Part shown: positions 14,740-24,127 of the stretch, in pieces
Position numbering within the stretch: the first letter of the stretch is position 1
Layout of the letters: every line of letters begins with the position of its first letter
From: Sedimentibacter saalensis
GTDB taxonomy: Bacteria > Bacillota > Clostridia > Tissierellales > Sedimentibacteraceae
Assembly (NCBI RefSeq): GCF_007830175.1
Contig: NZ_VLKH01000014.1
Coordinates: 1 to 50,736, forward strand
Reading direction: 5' to 3'
Length of the DNA: 50,736 nt
Notes under the pieces: generated by a model
Databases searched by the model: none
The model's input: only the letters and a program-made list of their open reading frames with translations
What the model was told of the DNA's origin: nothing
Program-made: the position numbers and the translations under genes

Positions 14740-16746
14740 TTATGAACTTTTTATTTTTTGAATTCCTTTTTCAGTAATTCTAGTACCGCCTCGGCCGTTA
14801 CATATGGATATGAGGTTTCTTTCTTCTAAGCCATGAAGTACATTTCGAAGGCTTGCATCTCCAATGTATATTTGTAATGATTTTAAACAACTGTTTAACT
14901 GCATTCGTCCTATTCCATGAGAAAATTGTGTGTTTTCCATAATTATTTTTAGAATTTCCATTTCAATACAATTGTCATCCATGTAACTTATAGTCTTATT
15001 AACCATAATTGGTTCAACAGGAGAATTCAATAAATATTTCGGCAGCATGGACAGAGTGTTATAATGTATAGCGGCGCTTTCAAGTTCACGTATGTTGCCT
15101 GGCCAGGTATATGTACACAATATGTCTTTATCAGAATCAGTGAGTTGGTTGTATTTTTGACCCAAAAAACTTGACATAAGAGGAAGTATGTCCTCTTTTC
15201 TTTTTTTCAAAGGTTCAATACATATGGATATTACGTTAAGACGATAATACAAATCCCGCCTGAAGTTACCTTGTTCAACCTCACTGACTAAGTCCTTGTT
15301 TGTGGCAGCAATTATTCTCGTATCAATATTTATCATCCTGTCGCTGCCTATACGCATGATTTGACGTTCCTGTAAAACACGAAGAAGTCTTGATTGAAGA
15401 TTAGAAGAAATATCTCCTATTTCATCAAGAAAAATTGAACCTCCATTTGCCTGTTCAAACAATCCGATTTTCCCTGTTTTTCTTGCCCCGGTGAATGAAC
15501 CGCTTTCATATCCGAAAAGTTCACTTTCAAGCAGTGATTCCGGAAGTGCTGCACAATTTATGGCAACAAATGGCATGTTTTTGCGTTGAGAATAGTTGTG
15601 TATTGACTGTGCCAACAGTTCCTTGCCTGTTCCGCTTTCACCGGTTATGAGTACAGTATGATCAGTTAGTGCTACTTTTTTTGCAGTAACAATACATTCT
15701 TTCATTGCAGGGGAAACATGTATTATGTCTGAAAAATTGTATTTTGCGCAAAGCCCTTTTTTTGCCAATATTTTTCTGGCATTGATTTCAATATCCCTCA
15801 AATCCTTTTCGTTTTGTAAAATAATATAGTAACCCATTACTTCGTCCATGAGCATTATGGGTGTTTTCTCAACGAAATAGTTTGTTTCATTAAATACAAT
15901 GCCATCTTTAGGCGTTATTTCTTGTTTTAGCTTTGTAAACAACTCATGACCCACCATATCAGAAAGAGGAATGTCAGAGCTTGTGTTTTTTATGTCGAAC
16001 AATACTTTTGCCTTATTATTTGAAAAAAGAATGTGATATTTTTCATTTGTTATAATAAGAGCTGTGGGAAGATCGTTTATTACACTGTCAAAAACATGAT
16101 TTTTTACGAAATTGTTCAAATAGTTGTTATGCAAGTAAATATCCGGCTCAGCTATGGATTTTATATGTCTTACCAAATTTCTGTTTGTCAGTTCAAAATC
16201 CAAATCCAGCCTGAACATAAGACTGACCAGCGTATCAAAACTTATTTCCCTGTAACCGATATTTATAATTTTGTGTATGTAATCAGGAACTAGATGAACT
16301 TCATTTGGAGTAATGCATATTTGAAAATCTTTGTATTTTGAATTAGCTGCATCCTTAGGGTCATAGGGAACTAAATTTATATGATTCATCCCCAACTCGT
16401 AAAGGGAACATAGTGTTTGTACGGCTGTTTCATATGTGTCATTTATTACAAGCACATTTGTATTTTTCGGAATACGAGAGATTTCATAAAGCGGCTGTTT
16501 TTTTAGACTCCTGTGCATGATTATGATATTATTATAGTTTGTAATTTTATCTTTTAGAGGATAAAGCATTGTTCCATCCGTGAGTATATAGGCATCTGCA
16601 CTAATTTTATAATTGATGGGAAGCTCATTTATATAATAATTTTCAACAATTAAATAATTTTCAAAAATCTTCTCAAGATTATCTTTTAAATATGTGATAA
16701 CTTCCTGATTATCACTGTTTTTATAAATAATTGCAACCTTTTTCAT
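14740..16746 (-). CDS. Sigma-54-dependent transcriptional activator (PAS-AAA+-winged helix)
   Basis: 668 residues from the ATG at 16746, which has GGAGA six bases upstream; an earlier ATG at 16764 has none. Residues 1-200 form a sensory region I do not recognise, with a Rossmann-like pattern. A PAS-like domain follows near 220-325. The AAA+ domain (about 345-575) has Walker A GESGTGKE, Walker [12 protein letters not shown] and the sigma-54 contact loop GSFTGA in place of GAFTGA. The C terminus ends in a winged helix ([29 protein letters not shown]), not the usual Fis-type helix. It lies beside the S12 hydrolase and peptide transporter, so it may respond to peptides or their products. The -24/-12 promoter at 25238-25254 is a possible target. 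Confidence 0.87.
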   Translation of the reverse strand: MKKVAIIYKNSDNQEVITYLKDNLEKIFENYLIVENYYINELPINYKISADAYILTDGTMLYPLKDKITNYNNIIIMHRSLKKQPLYEISRIPKNTNVLVINDTYETAVQTLCSLYELGMNHINLVPYDPKDAANSKYKDFQICITPNEVHLVPDYIHKIINIGYREISFDTLVSLMFRLDLDFELTNRNLVRHIKSIAEPDIYLHNNYLNNFVKNHVFDSVINDLPTALIITNEKYHILFSNNKAKVLFDIKNTSSDIPLSDMVGHELFTKLKQEITPKDGIVFNETNYFVEKTPIMLMDEVMGYYIILQNEKDLRDIEINARKILAKKGLCAKYNFSDIIHVSPAMKECIVTAKKVALTDHTVLITGESGTGKELLAQSIHNYSQRKNMPFVAINCAALPESLLESELFGYESGSFTGARKTGKIGLFEQANGGSIFLDEIGDISSNLQSRLLRVLQERQIMRIGSDRMINIDTRIIAATNKDLVSEVEQGNFRRDLYYRLNVISICIEPLKKRKEDILPLMSSFLGQKYNQLTDSDKDILCTYTWPGNIRELESAAIHYNTLSMLPKYLLNSPVEPIMVNKTISYMDDNCIEMEILKIIMENTQFSHGIGRMQLNSCLKSLQIYIGDASLRNVLHGLEERNLISICNGRGGTRITEKGIQKIKSS

Positions 16747-16848
16747 ATTGGTCTCCATTATCATAATTTCAATAGTATTACTAAAAAATTTTCAACTTTA
16801 TTAACTAAAATCTCAATAATCAAAACAAGTTTTATTAAAATTATATGC

Positions 16849-16896
16849 AAAATATCAGGATGAAATGAGTTGTGACTTGTTAAGACCTGATATTTT
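16849..16896 (-). terminator. Inverted repeat downstream of the S12 hydrolase gene
   Basis: AAAATATCAGG (16849-16859) and CCTGATATTTT (16886-16896) are perfect 11-bp arms 26 bases apart. On the minus strand the second arm ends in TTTT, so it could terminate the hydrolase transcript before the regulator promoter. Confidence 0.45.
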
Positions 16897-16957
16897 GATG
16901 TAAAAATTAATATATTTTCTTAAAAAAATATTTTAAAATTTATTTTAAAAAATTATT

Positions 16958-18373
16958 TTAATTAATTCTTTGAAAAACCCTGGTGTAGCATCTCACTCCC
17001 CATGCTTTGCCGTTTCTTATTAGAAACCTCATGGTAGTTCGCTGTGTGTCTGGGTCATCAGCAGTTCTTGCGCTGAAAAGTGTTTCTTCACAATAATGCA
17101 ATACTAAGTTTTCATCATAATAATTTGCAACTAAATTGGAATCATCATCTTGTGTTACAATGCAATATGAAGGCACAGCTTCTCTGCTTATGTATGTTCC
17201 AACAACTGCCTCAGGCATGCTGAATTTTTTTCCTGAAGGTATTGCAAATGCATGAGATGTGTTTAGAGGCAGACCTAATATTAAATTATAGCATGCCCAT
17301 ACAAAAGGCTCTGCAGAAACATCTCCCTGGTTACATAAAGCCGTCATTGAATAACCGCCCATAATTAAACCTCCATGAGTTGAAACGCCATGAAGTCCAC
17401 CGGAGTGTTCACAAATGACTTTTCCATTTTTTGTTCTTTTATTTAATCCAAAGCAATAAAATGGGTAACGTGTTTCAGGAAATTCATGGCCTATGAGTAT
17501 TTCCACTGCATGTGGGTCTATAATTTGCCTTCCTTCAAAAATACCGTGTTGTGAAAGCATTTGATAGTATTTTGTAATGTCTCTGGCTGTGGACTTCACG
17601 CAGGCACAACCGCGGTAAGGAGGTAGAACGGACCATATTTGATCTGCATACAGCTTCCCTTCATCATCTAAATCAAACAAATCAGCAATATCACCGTTTG
17701 CTAAAGCAACAGCTTCTTTGCCGTCTAAATCAAGCACTGTGCGACTCATACCGAGAGGCTTGAATATTCTTTCTTCAAGAAATTTTTCAAGCGTCATTCC
17801 TGCAGCTTGGTCAACAACATAAGACAAAAGTGCATAAGCATCATTTGAATAGCTCATGCATTCACCGGGAGCTCCCAAGGGTTCATATGCTCCGCTGTTT
17901 GAAATGTAATCTATTATATCATCAATAGTATCCATTTTGTTAGGAGAGCTTTCTCTGAGCTTACGTGCGGCATCAGAATCTCTTCCTGACGTGTTCATTA
18001 CGATAGACCATTCCAATGGGGGAATAGGAGGTATACCTGCCGTATGCATTGCCAAATGACGCAGGGTTACGCTTTCACGCGGAGTGCCGGGAATGGAAAA
18101 ATTCGGAAAGTAATTTGTTACCGGGTCTGAGAAACTTAATTTTCCTTCAGTTTCAAGAATTGCACATGCAAGTGCAGTCATAGACTTGCTCATTGAGGCT
18201 ATGCCATAAATGGTGTCAGTTCCTGCCTTCTTGGTTTTATTCATATCGCAGTAGCCATAACCTTTTTCAAATATAATGCCTTCAGGTCCTCTGATGCATA
18301 CAGAAATACTTGGATACTGTTTTTCCTCAAATAGTTTTTCTAAATACTCATCAAGTTGTTTTGTATTGTACAT
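16958..18373 (-). CDS. Serine hydrolase of the beta-lactamase/S12 family (possible D-aminopeptidase)
   Basis: 471 residues from the ATG at 18373, which has GGGGGA seven bases upstream; the open frame reaches 18475 but without a ribosome site. The S12 active site is clear: S60-M-S-K63 and Y175-S-N177. HSGGLHG near 350 matches the third motif. These positions agree with D-aminopeptidases (Ser62, Lys65, Tyr153). There is no signal peptide, so it acts in the cytoplasm, unlike true beta-lactamases. It is divergent from the peptide ABC transporter, and a DmpA-type peptidase lies at the other end of that operon. The likely role is hydrolysis of imported peptides or D-amino-acid derivatives. An esterase function cannot be excluded. 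Confidence 0.83.
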   Translation of the reverse strand: MYNTKQLDEYLEKLFEEKQYPSISVCIRGPEGIIFEKGYGYCDMNKTKKAGTDTIYGIASMSKSMTALACAILETEGKLSFSDPVTNYFPNFSIPGTPRESVTLRHLAMHTAGIPPIPPLEWSIVMNTSGRDSDAARKLRESSPNKMDTIDDIIDYISNSGAYEPLGAPGECMSYSNDAYALLSYVVDQAAGMTLEKFLEERIFKPLGMSRTVLDLDGKEAVALANGDIADLFDLDDEGKLYADQIWSVLPPYRGCACVKSTARDITKYYQMLSQHGIFEGRQIIDPHAVEILIGHEFPETRYPFYCFGLNKRTKNGKVICEHSGGLHGVSTHGGLIMGGYSMTALCNQGDVSAEPFVWACYNLILGLPLNTSHAFAIPSGKKFSMPEAVVGTYISREAVPSYCIVTQDDDSNLVANYYDENLVLHYCEETLFSARTADDPDTQRTTMRFLIRNGKAWGVRCYTRVFQRIN

Positions 18374-18550
18374 TATAATCCCCCTATTAATTTCCACATT
18401 TAAGCAAATGGTACAACAAAGAAAATCTGCTGTCAATAAATATATTTTGCTTGGAAAACTTCTAAAATTTGGCATAAATATTGCAAATATAAAATATAGT
18501 TTAGTGTGATGTACTCTTAAAAATTAAGGAGAGGCACAACAGACTATACA

Positions 18551-18564
18551 AAAAAACGTTTACA
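18551..18564. promoter_or_regulatory. cre-like operator candidate
   Basis: AAAAAACGTTTACA lies 40 bases before the transporter start and shares AAAAACGTTTACA with the site at 7216-7228. It matches the CcpA cre consensus except for the first two positions. The 230-base divergent region shows no convincing -24/-12 promoter. Confidence 0.25.
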
Positions 18565-18603
18565 ATACTATGATGCAAAAATTAAAAAAGGAGAGTTTCT
18601 TTC

Positions 18604-19545
18604 ATGCGAAACTACATAATTAAAAGATTGGGAATGGGAGTGGTGCTTTTATTTTGTGTATCATTCCTGGTTTTCAGCATGCTGTATCTGATGCCGGGCG
18701 ATCCTGTGACACTTATGGCAGGGCCATTGGTTAAGGCAGAAAATCTGGAGGGCTTAAGGATTCAGTATGGATTAGACAGGCCGCTGCTTGTTCAATATGC
18801 AGAATGGATGACGAACATTATTTTTCATGGGGATTTTGGAATTTCATACAAGTACAGAATAGCTGTGTGGTCATTACTTAAAAATTGCATTCCAATCAGT
18901 CTGAAGCTTACAGTTACAACCATGTTAATAAGCACAATTGTAGCTATTCCTCTGGGTCTTATGTGTGCGTATAAAAAAGACAGCTTTTTTGACCGAATTA
19001 CAGTAAATATATCTTTGGTCTTTACAGCAATACCGTCTTTTTGGTTAGCAGTTTTACTGATGCTGGTTTTTGCAGTCAAGCTGAAGTGGCTGCCTCTAAG
19101 CGGTTATGAATCCTGGAAAAATTATATTTTACCCGTAACGACAGGCGTAATTGGAGGACTGGCCAGTACCATTCGTTTGACTAAGTCTGAAGCGTTGGAT
19201 GTCTTGCGTGAAAAATTCGTGACAACTGCTTACGCAAAGGGCCTGGATAACAATACAGTATTAAAAAGACATGTGCTTCGCAACTCATTGATTGTAATAA
19301 CAGTAAATATGTTTATGTCATTGCCGTGGTTGATTTCTGGATATATTGTAATCGAAAAAATATTTGGTATACCTGGTATGGGTAATTTGATGATAAATTC
19401 AATAATTCAACAGGATTTCAACGTCGTACAAGCATGCATACTGATAATTACCGTACTTACAATAATCTGCAATATTTTAAGCGATATAGTTCTGGGCATC
19501 TTAGACCCTCGAATTAGAATTTCAGTTACAGGGGGAGACAAATAA
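18604..19545 (+). CDS. Peptide ABC transporter, inner-membrane permease 1 (DppB/OppB family)
   Basis: 313 residues with about six membrane segments, beginning with a long N-terminal one (MGVVLLFCVSFLVFSMLYLMPG). The conserved extracytoplasmic start PGDPVTLMAG and the EAA-type coupling loop REKFVTTAYAKGLDNNTVLKRHVLRN are typical of DppB/OppB. It forms the pore with the next gene, whose ATG overlaps its stop codon. Ribosome site AAAGGAGAG. Part of a complete five-gene import system for oligopeptides, nickel or similar solutes; the peptidases on both sides favour peptides. Confidence 0.92.
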   Translation: MRNYIIKRLGMGVVLLFCVSFLVFSMLYLMPGDPVTLMAGPLVKAENLEGLRIQYGLDRPLLVQYAEWMTNIIFHGDFGISYKYRIAVWSLLKNCIPISLKLTVTTMLISTIVAIPLGLMCAYKKDSFFDRITVNISLVFTAIPSFWLAVLLMLVFAVKLKWLPLSGYESWKNYILPVTTGVIGGLASTIRLTKSEALDVLREKFVTTAYAKGLDNNTVLKRHVLRNSLIVITVNMFMSLPWLISGYIVIEKIFGIPGMGNLMINSIIQQDFNVVQACILIITVLTIICNILSDIVLGILDPRIRISVTGGDK

Positions 19546-20393
19546 TGAATGAAAGTCCATCTAAAGAATTTATAAGTTCATGCTATAAAAATAGAAATTT
19601 TGTACTTGGTTTTGTAATGGTATTGAGTGTAATAGTATTGGCCATATTTGCAAAACAAATTGCACCATTTAGTTTTGATGAAGCACATCCCAAAGATATT
19701 CTGGTTTCTCCATGCGCAAAGTACATATTAGGTACTGACAATATGGGCAGAGATTTGTTCAGCCGTATTGTTTACGGAAGCAGAATTACTCTTCAGGTTG
19801 CATTGCTGGGGGCAGGCCTTCAGCTGGTGTTTGGTGTAACAATAGGTTTGGTATGCGGATATTTTGGCGGATTGGCTGACAGATGCCTTACTTTTGTGGC
19901 AGATTTGACATGGTGTATTCCCGGAATGATCATGGCTCTTGCTGTTGTAACTATCATAGGGTCAGGTCTGACAAATGCAATAATTGCCATTGCAATTGTA
20001 AACTGGGCATCATACGCAAGAATGGTTCGAGCAAAAACAATGTCTATTAAAAATCAGGCGTTCATTGAAACAGGAATATCTTTCGGCGAAAAATCAATAG
20101 CCATTATGTTCAGGTACATTTTGCCGAATATAGTTCCAATACTTATAGTAACTGTATCTATGCAATTGCCGGGCACTATCATGTCAACAACTACACTTAG
20201 TTTTCTTGGAGTTGGTTCACAACCGCCGTCACCTGACTGGGGTCTCATGGTCTCTGAAGGAATAAATTTTATATCACGCGGACCATGGCTGTGCATTTTC
20301 CCTGGATTAGCACTGGTTTACACAGTATTTGGATTTAATATTTTGGGTGAAGGTCTTAGGGATTTGCTTGACCCAAGAATGAAATCACAATAG
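19545..20393 (+). CDS. Peptide ABC transporter, permease 2 (DppC/OppC family)
   Basis: 282 residues, six predicted membrane segments. It starts with the short cytoplasmic tail and first helix typical of DppC, then HPKDILVSPCAKYILGTDNMGRDLFSRIVYGSR, the family signature. The coupling loop reads ARMVRAKTMSIKNQAFIETGISFG. The ATG shares a base with the stop codon of the upstream permease gene, so the two are translationally coupled. Confidence 0.92.
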   Translation: MNESPSKEFISSCYKNRNFVLGFVMVLSVIVLAIFAKQIAPFSFDEAHPKDILVSPCAKYILGTDNMGRDLFSRIVYGSRITLQVALLGAGLQLVFGVTIGLVCGYFGGLADRCLTFVADLTWCIPGMIMALAVVTIIGSGLTNAIIAIAIVNWASYARMVRAKTMSIKNQAFIETGISFGEKSIAIMFRYILPNIVPILIVTVSMQLPGTIMSTTTLSFLGVGSQPPSPDWGLMVSEGINFISRGPWLCIFPGLALVYTVFGFNILGEGLRDLLDPRMKSQ

Positions 20394-20405
20394 AAGGAGA
20401 CGGAT

Positions 20406-21386
20406 ATGGACGAAGAATTGCTTGCGTTAAATAAATTAAGTGTAGATTACAAGGTTAAAGGCGGATATTTGTCAGCAGTCAAAAATGTTTCATTTACAAT
20501 TAACAAAGGAGAAATTTTTGCGATTGTGGGGGAATCCGGATGCGGAAAATCTACAATAGCCCATTCTATTCTAAGACTTTTGCCTGAACACAATGAAATT
20601 ATAAAAGGAAATATATTTTTTAACGGTGAAGATTTAAATGATTATACGGAAAAGCAGCTTGAAGAAATTCGAGGACGGGAAATAGGAATGATATTTCAAA
20701 ACCCTCTTGATTCTCTAAATCCTGTTTATACTACCGGATTTCAGGTAGCAGAAGGGATAATGCTTGACAATGTTTCAAAAGAAGAGGCCTGGAACAGAGT
20801 TATAAAAATTTACAATGATGTTAAAATGCCTGATGCTAAAAAACGTGCTCTTAGTTTTCCTCATGAATTGTCAGGGGGGATGAGACAACGTGTGATGATT
20901 GCCATGATGATCTCAAGAACTCCTCAATTATTAATTGCAGATGAACCTACCACTGCACTTGATGTAACTATTGAAGCACAAATATTAAGTATTATAAAAA
21001 CTTTGAGAGATGAATTTAATACTGCAGTCATGCTGATCACTCACAATTTTGGGTTGGTTGCAGAGGTTGCCGATAAAGTAGCGGTTATGTATGCAGGAGA
21101 AGTTGTGGAGCAGGGAACTGTATTTGACATATTTGACAATCCAAAACATCCGTACACAAGACTGCTTATGAAGGCATTGCCGAGAAGGGCAAAATCAGAA
21201 GGCCGTTTGCAGACAATAGATGGCAGTGTTCCAAGGCTCACAGAAATCAAATCAGGATGCAGATTTGAAAACAGATGCCCATTTGTCATGGACATATGCA
21301 AATCTAAAGACCCTGGCAGAAAAGTTGTTACAGAGTCTCATTCATTTTATTGTCATTTAGAAGGTGAGGTGAGGAATAATGAGTGA
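20406..21386 (+). CDS. Peptide ABC transporter ATP-binding protein (DppD/OppD family)
   Basis: 326 residues. Walker A is GESGCGKST (42-50), the signature is LSGGMRQRV near 158, and Walker B is LLIADEPTTALD. The C-terminal oligopeptide-transporter extension has CRFENRCPFVMDIC, a Cys set common to DppD/OppD that often binds an iron-sulfur cluster or metal. It powers the two permeases together with the next protein. Twelve bases after the permease; its end overlaps the next gene by eight bases. Confidence 0.93.
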   Translation: MDEELLALNKLSVDYKVKGGYLSAVKNVSFTINKGEIFAIVGESGCGKSTIAHSILRLLPEHNEIIKGNIFFNGEDLNDYTEKQLEEIRGREIGMIFQNPLDSLNPVYTTGFQVAEGIMLDNVSKEEAWNRVIKIYNDVKMPDAKKRALSFPHELSGGMRQRVMIAMMISRTPQLLIADEPTTALDVTIEAQILSIIKTLRDEFNTAVMLITHNFGLVAEVADKVAVMYAGEVVEQGTVFDIFDNPKHPYTRLLMKALPRRAKSEGRLQTIDGSVPRLTEIKSGCRFENRCPFVMDICKSKDPGRKVVTESHSFYCHLEGEVRNNE

Positions 21387-22359
21387 AGAAGTAATCGAAT
21401 TAAAAAACCTGAAAAAATATTTTACAATCAGTAAAGGAATAAGCACAAAAAAGATTTATGTAAAGGCAATTGATGATGTTAACCTAAAAATCAACAAGGG
21501 TGAAATAATCGGTCTTGTTGGAGAATCGGGAAGCGGAAAAACTACATTGGCCAGAGTGCTGTTAAACCTTACAAAGCCTACCGGCGGAAGCGTTGTTTTT
21601 AACGGGGTAAATCTGACTAAGGCTACAAGAAATGAAATGAAAAAATTGCGCACTGAAGTGGCAGTTGTTTTTCAAGACCCAGCATCAAATTTAAACCCCC
21701 GTGACACGGTTATGAATTCTATTATGAGACCATTAATACTCCATGGCATGCCAAAAAAAACTGCCAGGCAAAAGGCTATTGACTCTTTAGAGCTCGTAAA
21801 AATGGATGTCAGATACCTAAACAGCTATCCTCATCAATTATCGGGAGGTCAATTACAGCGTATTGCCATTGCACGGGCCTTAGTTCTTAATCCGAAAGTT
21901 ATGATTTTGGATGAACCTACTTCTGCGCTTGATATTTCAGTGCAGGCACAAATACTTAATCTGCTTTTGGATTTGCAGGAAAGCTTTGGACTGACATATC
22001 TTGTTATAACTCATGATTTGAATGTAATAAGATACATAAGCGACAGGGTTGCAGTAATGTATCTGGGAAAAATTGTGGAATTTGGTCCTACAGAAGAAGT
22101 AATAAATAATCCTAAACATCCATATACAGAAGGTTTGATGGCGGCTTCTCCCATTATGGACCCTCATGACAGGGATAAAGAAAAATATATAATGCAGGGA
22201 GATCCCGGAAGTTTAATTAACCTTCCATCAGGCTGTCACTTCCACCCAAGATGTCCATATGCTTCAGAACACTGCAAGGAGGAATCCCCACAAATAATTG
22301 TTCTTCCTGACGGACATCAGGTTGATTGCCATAAATATGCTGCTGTGAAAAATATTTAA
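21379..22359 (+). CDS. Peptide ABC transporter ATP-binding protein (DppF/OppF family)
   Basis: 326 residues. Walker A is GESGSGKTT (48-56), the signature LSGGQLQRIAIARAL, Walker B VMILDEPTSALD. The C-terminal extension carries the paired Cys segment CHFHPRCPYASEHC. It forms the ATPase heterodimer with the upstream protein. Start has GGTGAGG upstream inside the end of the previous gene. Confidence 0.93.
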   Translation: MSEEVIELKNLKKYFTISKGISTKKIYVKAIDDVNLKINKGEIIGLVGESGSGKTTLARVLLNLTKPTGGSVVFNGVNLTKATRNEMKKLRTEVAVVFQDPASNLNPRDTVMNSIMRPLILHGMPKKTARQKAIDSLELVKMDVRYLNSYPHQLSGGQLQRIAIARALVLNPKVMILDEPTSALDISVQAQILNLLLDLQESFGLTYLVITHDLNVIRYISDRVAVMYLGKIVEFGPTEEVINNPKHPYTEGLMAASPIMDPHDRDKEKYIMQGDPGSLINLPSGCHFHPRCPYASEHCKEESPQIIVLPDGHQVDCHKYAAVKNI

Positions 22360-22370
22360 ATATATTGGAA

Positions 22371-22411
22371 CTGTTGCATTAAGTATATTTATGTAATCTT
22401 TAACGCAACAG
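22371..22411 (+). other. Intercistronic stem-loop
   Basis: CTGTTGC (22371-22377) pairs with GCAACAG (22405-22411), with further pairing inside, in the 92-base gap between the ATPase and binding-protein genes. No T-run follows, so RNA processing or stabilisation of the binding-protein message is more likely than termination. Confidence 0.5.
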
Positions 22412-22451
22412 CCTTATATAAATACAAAATTTTTGCTTTAGAGGAGGAAAA

Positions 22452-24071
22452 ATGAAAAAAAATAAGTTTGTCGCATTTGCTTTAATTCTTGCTTTAGTAA
22501 TTTCCCTTGCAGGCTTAACCGGGTGCAGCACAGGAACAGGAAATGAAGCTTCCAAAGTACCTGCAGAAGGTCAGACATTGATAATTCAAGATTCAGCATG
22601 GGAAGGCGTGGACCTGTTCCAGGTATCATCCTGGAATGACATGCAGTGTCTCTTGGCAGACCCTATTCTTGAAAAGGATCCGGATACAGGAGCTGTGCTT
22701 CCTGGAATAGCTTCAGATTCTAAGTGGAGCGAAGACGGACTGACATGGACACTTACTTTTCCTGAGGGTATGAAGTACTCCACAGGTGAGCAGGTTGAAC
22801 CGGAGGACTTTATTGCCAGCGTTGAATATGGTTTGGAAGTAAGCCCATATGCAGAAGGATACCAAACTATTGAGTCCATGGAAGTTGACGGACGCAATGT
22901 AATTGTTCATTTGAGCGATTACCAGGCAGATATGCAGTATAATTTCCAAAGCTGCTTTGTAGGTTTAATGGACAAAGATGAAATTGAAAATATGTCTGCT
23001 GATGACAAATTGTGGGGATGTCATCCTTACGGAGCATATTATCTTGATGAATATCAGCCTGGAGCATATGCTATCTTAAAAGCAAATGAAGGATATAAAA
23101 CTCATAACCCAATGCTTAAAAATCAGGGACCATCTCCTGTAAAAACCATAAAGGTTGTGTTCTCAGGTGAAAGCTTTACATTTGCACAGGGTGTTAAAAA
23201 CGGCGACTATGATGTTTTGTCAACAGTTCCTTCAGAATATTATGAAGAACTGAAGAGTGCAGATAATATTGATATGTTTGAAGCATATGGAGCAGAAGTA
23301 AATTACGCTGAAATTAACATGACTGATCCTATTTTCCAGGACATTAACGTTCGAAAAGCAGTTATCCATGCTATAAGCAGAGACAATCTGGGAAGTTATT
23401 TAAGTGAATTTGAAAAACCTGCACACAGTCTGGTACTTCGAAAATGTCTGAATTATTCAGAAGAAGCAGTTGATTACTATGACACAAATTATGGATATGA
23501 CCCTGAACTGTCCAAAAAGCTGCTGGCAGATGCAGGATGGACAGACACAAACAATGACGGGTTTGTAGATAAAAATGGAAGTAACTTAGCATTTGAATTT
23601 GATTGCAGAGATTCAGAAACACCAAAGAAAGTTGCTCAGTCACTTCAAATAGATTTGAAGGCAGTTGGTATAGACATGAAGATTAAGACACAAAACTGGT
23701 CATATGTTAACCAGGATGTTGTTGACGGCAATTTCCAAATGGCATACTTAGGTCTAGGATGGTCAGAGCCATTCCTGCTGGTAGATAAATTCTGCAACAG
23801 AAATGCTAAATGTACAAATCCTGATCCTGAAAACTACAATGCAATGGTTGCTGCAGCAAGAAAGACTGTTGATTACGATGAAATAACAGAACAAATAACT
23901 GCTATACAGAAAAAGCTGTTTGATTATTGTACAATTATTCCTCTTATTGACAATAACGGATATCGTTGCTGGAGATCTGAAATACAGGGAATCGTACACA
24001 CACCTACAGGTGGCTTTTATCTTGGAGATGTAGTTACTGATGCAAACGGCAATTTCAGAAATGTAAAATAA
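22452..24071 (+). CDS. Peptide ABC transporter substrate-binding lipoprotein (SBP family 5)
   Basis: 539 residues. A lipoprotein signal peptide with a lipobox LTGC puts the anchoring Cys at 25. The mature part is a family 5 solute-binding protein: DPILEKDPDTGAVLPGIASDSKWSEDGLTWTLTFPEGMKYSTGEQVEPEDF is split across the usual positions, and VRKAVIHAISRDNLG, SKKLLADAGWTDTNNDGFVDKNG follow. It should present the solute to the permeases on the outer face of the membrane. It is placed last in the operon behind a stem-loop, where extra expression is common for binding proteins. A terminator follows. Ribosome site GAGGAGG. Confidence 0.93.
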   Translation: MKKNKFVAFALILALVISLAGLTGCSTGTGNEASKVPAEGQTLIIQDSAWEGVDLFQVSSWNDMQCLLADPILEKDPDTGAVLPGIASDSKWSEDGLTWTLTFPEGMKYSTGEQVEPEDFIASVEYGLEVSPYAEGYQTIESMEVDGRNVIVHLSDYQADMQYNFQSCFVGLMDKDEIENMSADDKLWGCHPYGAYYLDEYQPGAYAILKANEGYKTHNPMLKNQGPSPVKTIKVVFSGESFTFAQGVKNGDYDVLSTVPSEYYEELKSADNIDMFEAYGAEVNYAEINMTDPIFQDINVRKAVIHAISRDNLGSYLSEFEKPAHSLVLRKCLNYSEEAVDYYDTNYGYDPELSKKLLADAGWTDTNNDGFVDKNGSNLAFEFDCRDSETPKKVAQSLQIDLKAVGIDMKIKTQNWSYVNQDVVDGNFQMAYLGLGWSEPFLLVDKFCNRNAKCTNPDPENYNAMVAAARKTVDYDEITEQITAIQKKLFDYCTIIPLIDNNGYRCWRSEIQGIVHTPTGGFYLGDVVTDANGNFRNVK

Positions 24072-24082
24072 TTGCATAATAA

Positions 24083-24114
24083 AATGGCAAGTGCTTGCGC
24101 CCTTGCCATTTTTA
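24083..24114. terminator. Terminator between convergent genes
   Basis: AATGGCAAG pairs with CTTGCCATT (9 bp), followed by TTTATA on the plus strand and A-rich DNA on the other side, so it may stop both the transporter operon and the convergent peptidase gene. Confidence 0.85.
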
Positions 24115-24127
24115 TATTCTGAAAAAT

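Noticed and set aside
16958..18373. Antibiotic-resistance beta-lactamase
   Set aside because: S12 motifs are present but there is no signal peptide and the context is peptide catabolism.
18476..18603. -24/-12 promoter for the peptide transporter
   Set aside because: GGCAC at 18533-18537 has no matching TTGC at the right distance.
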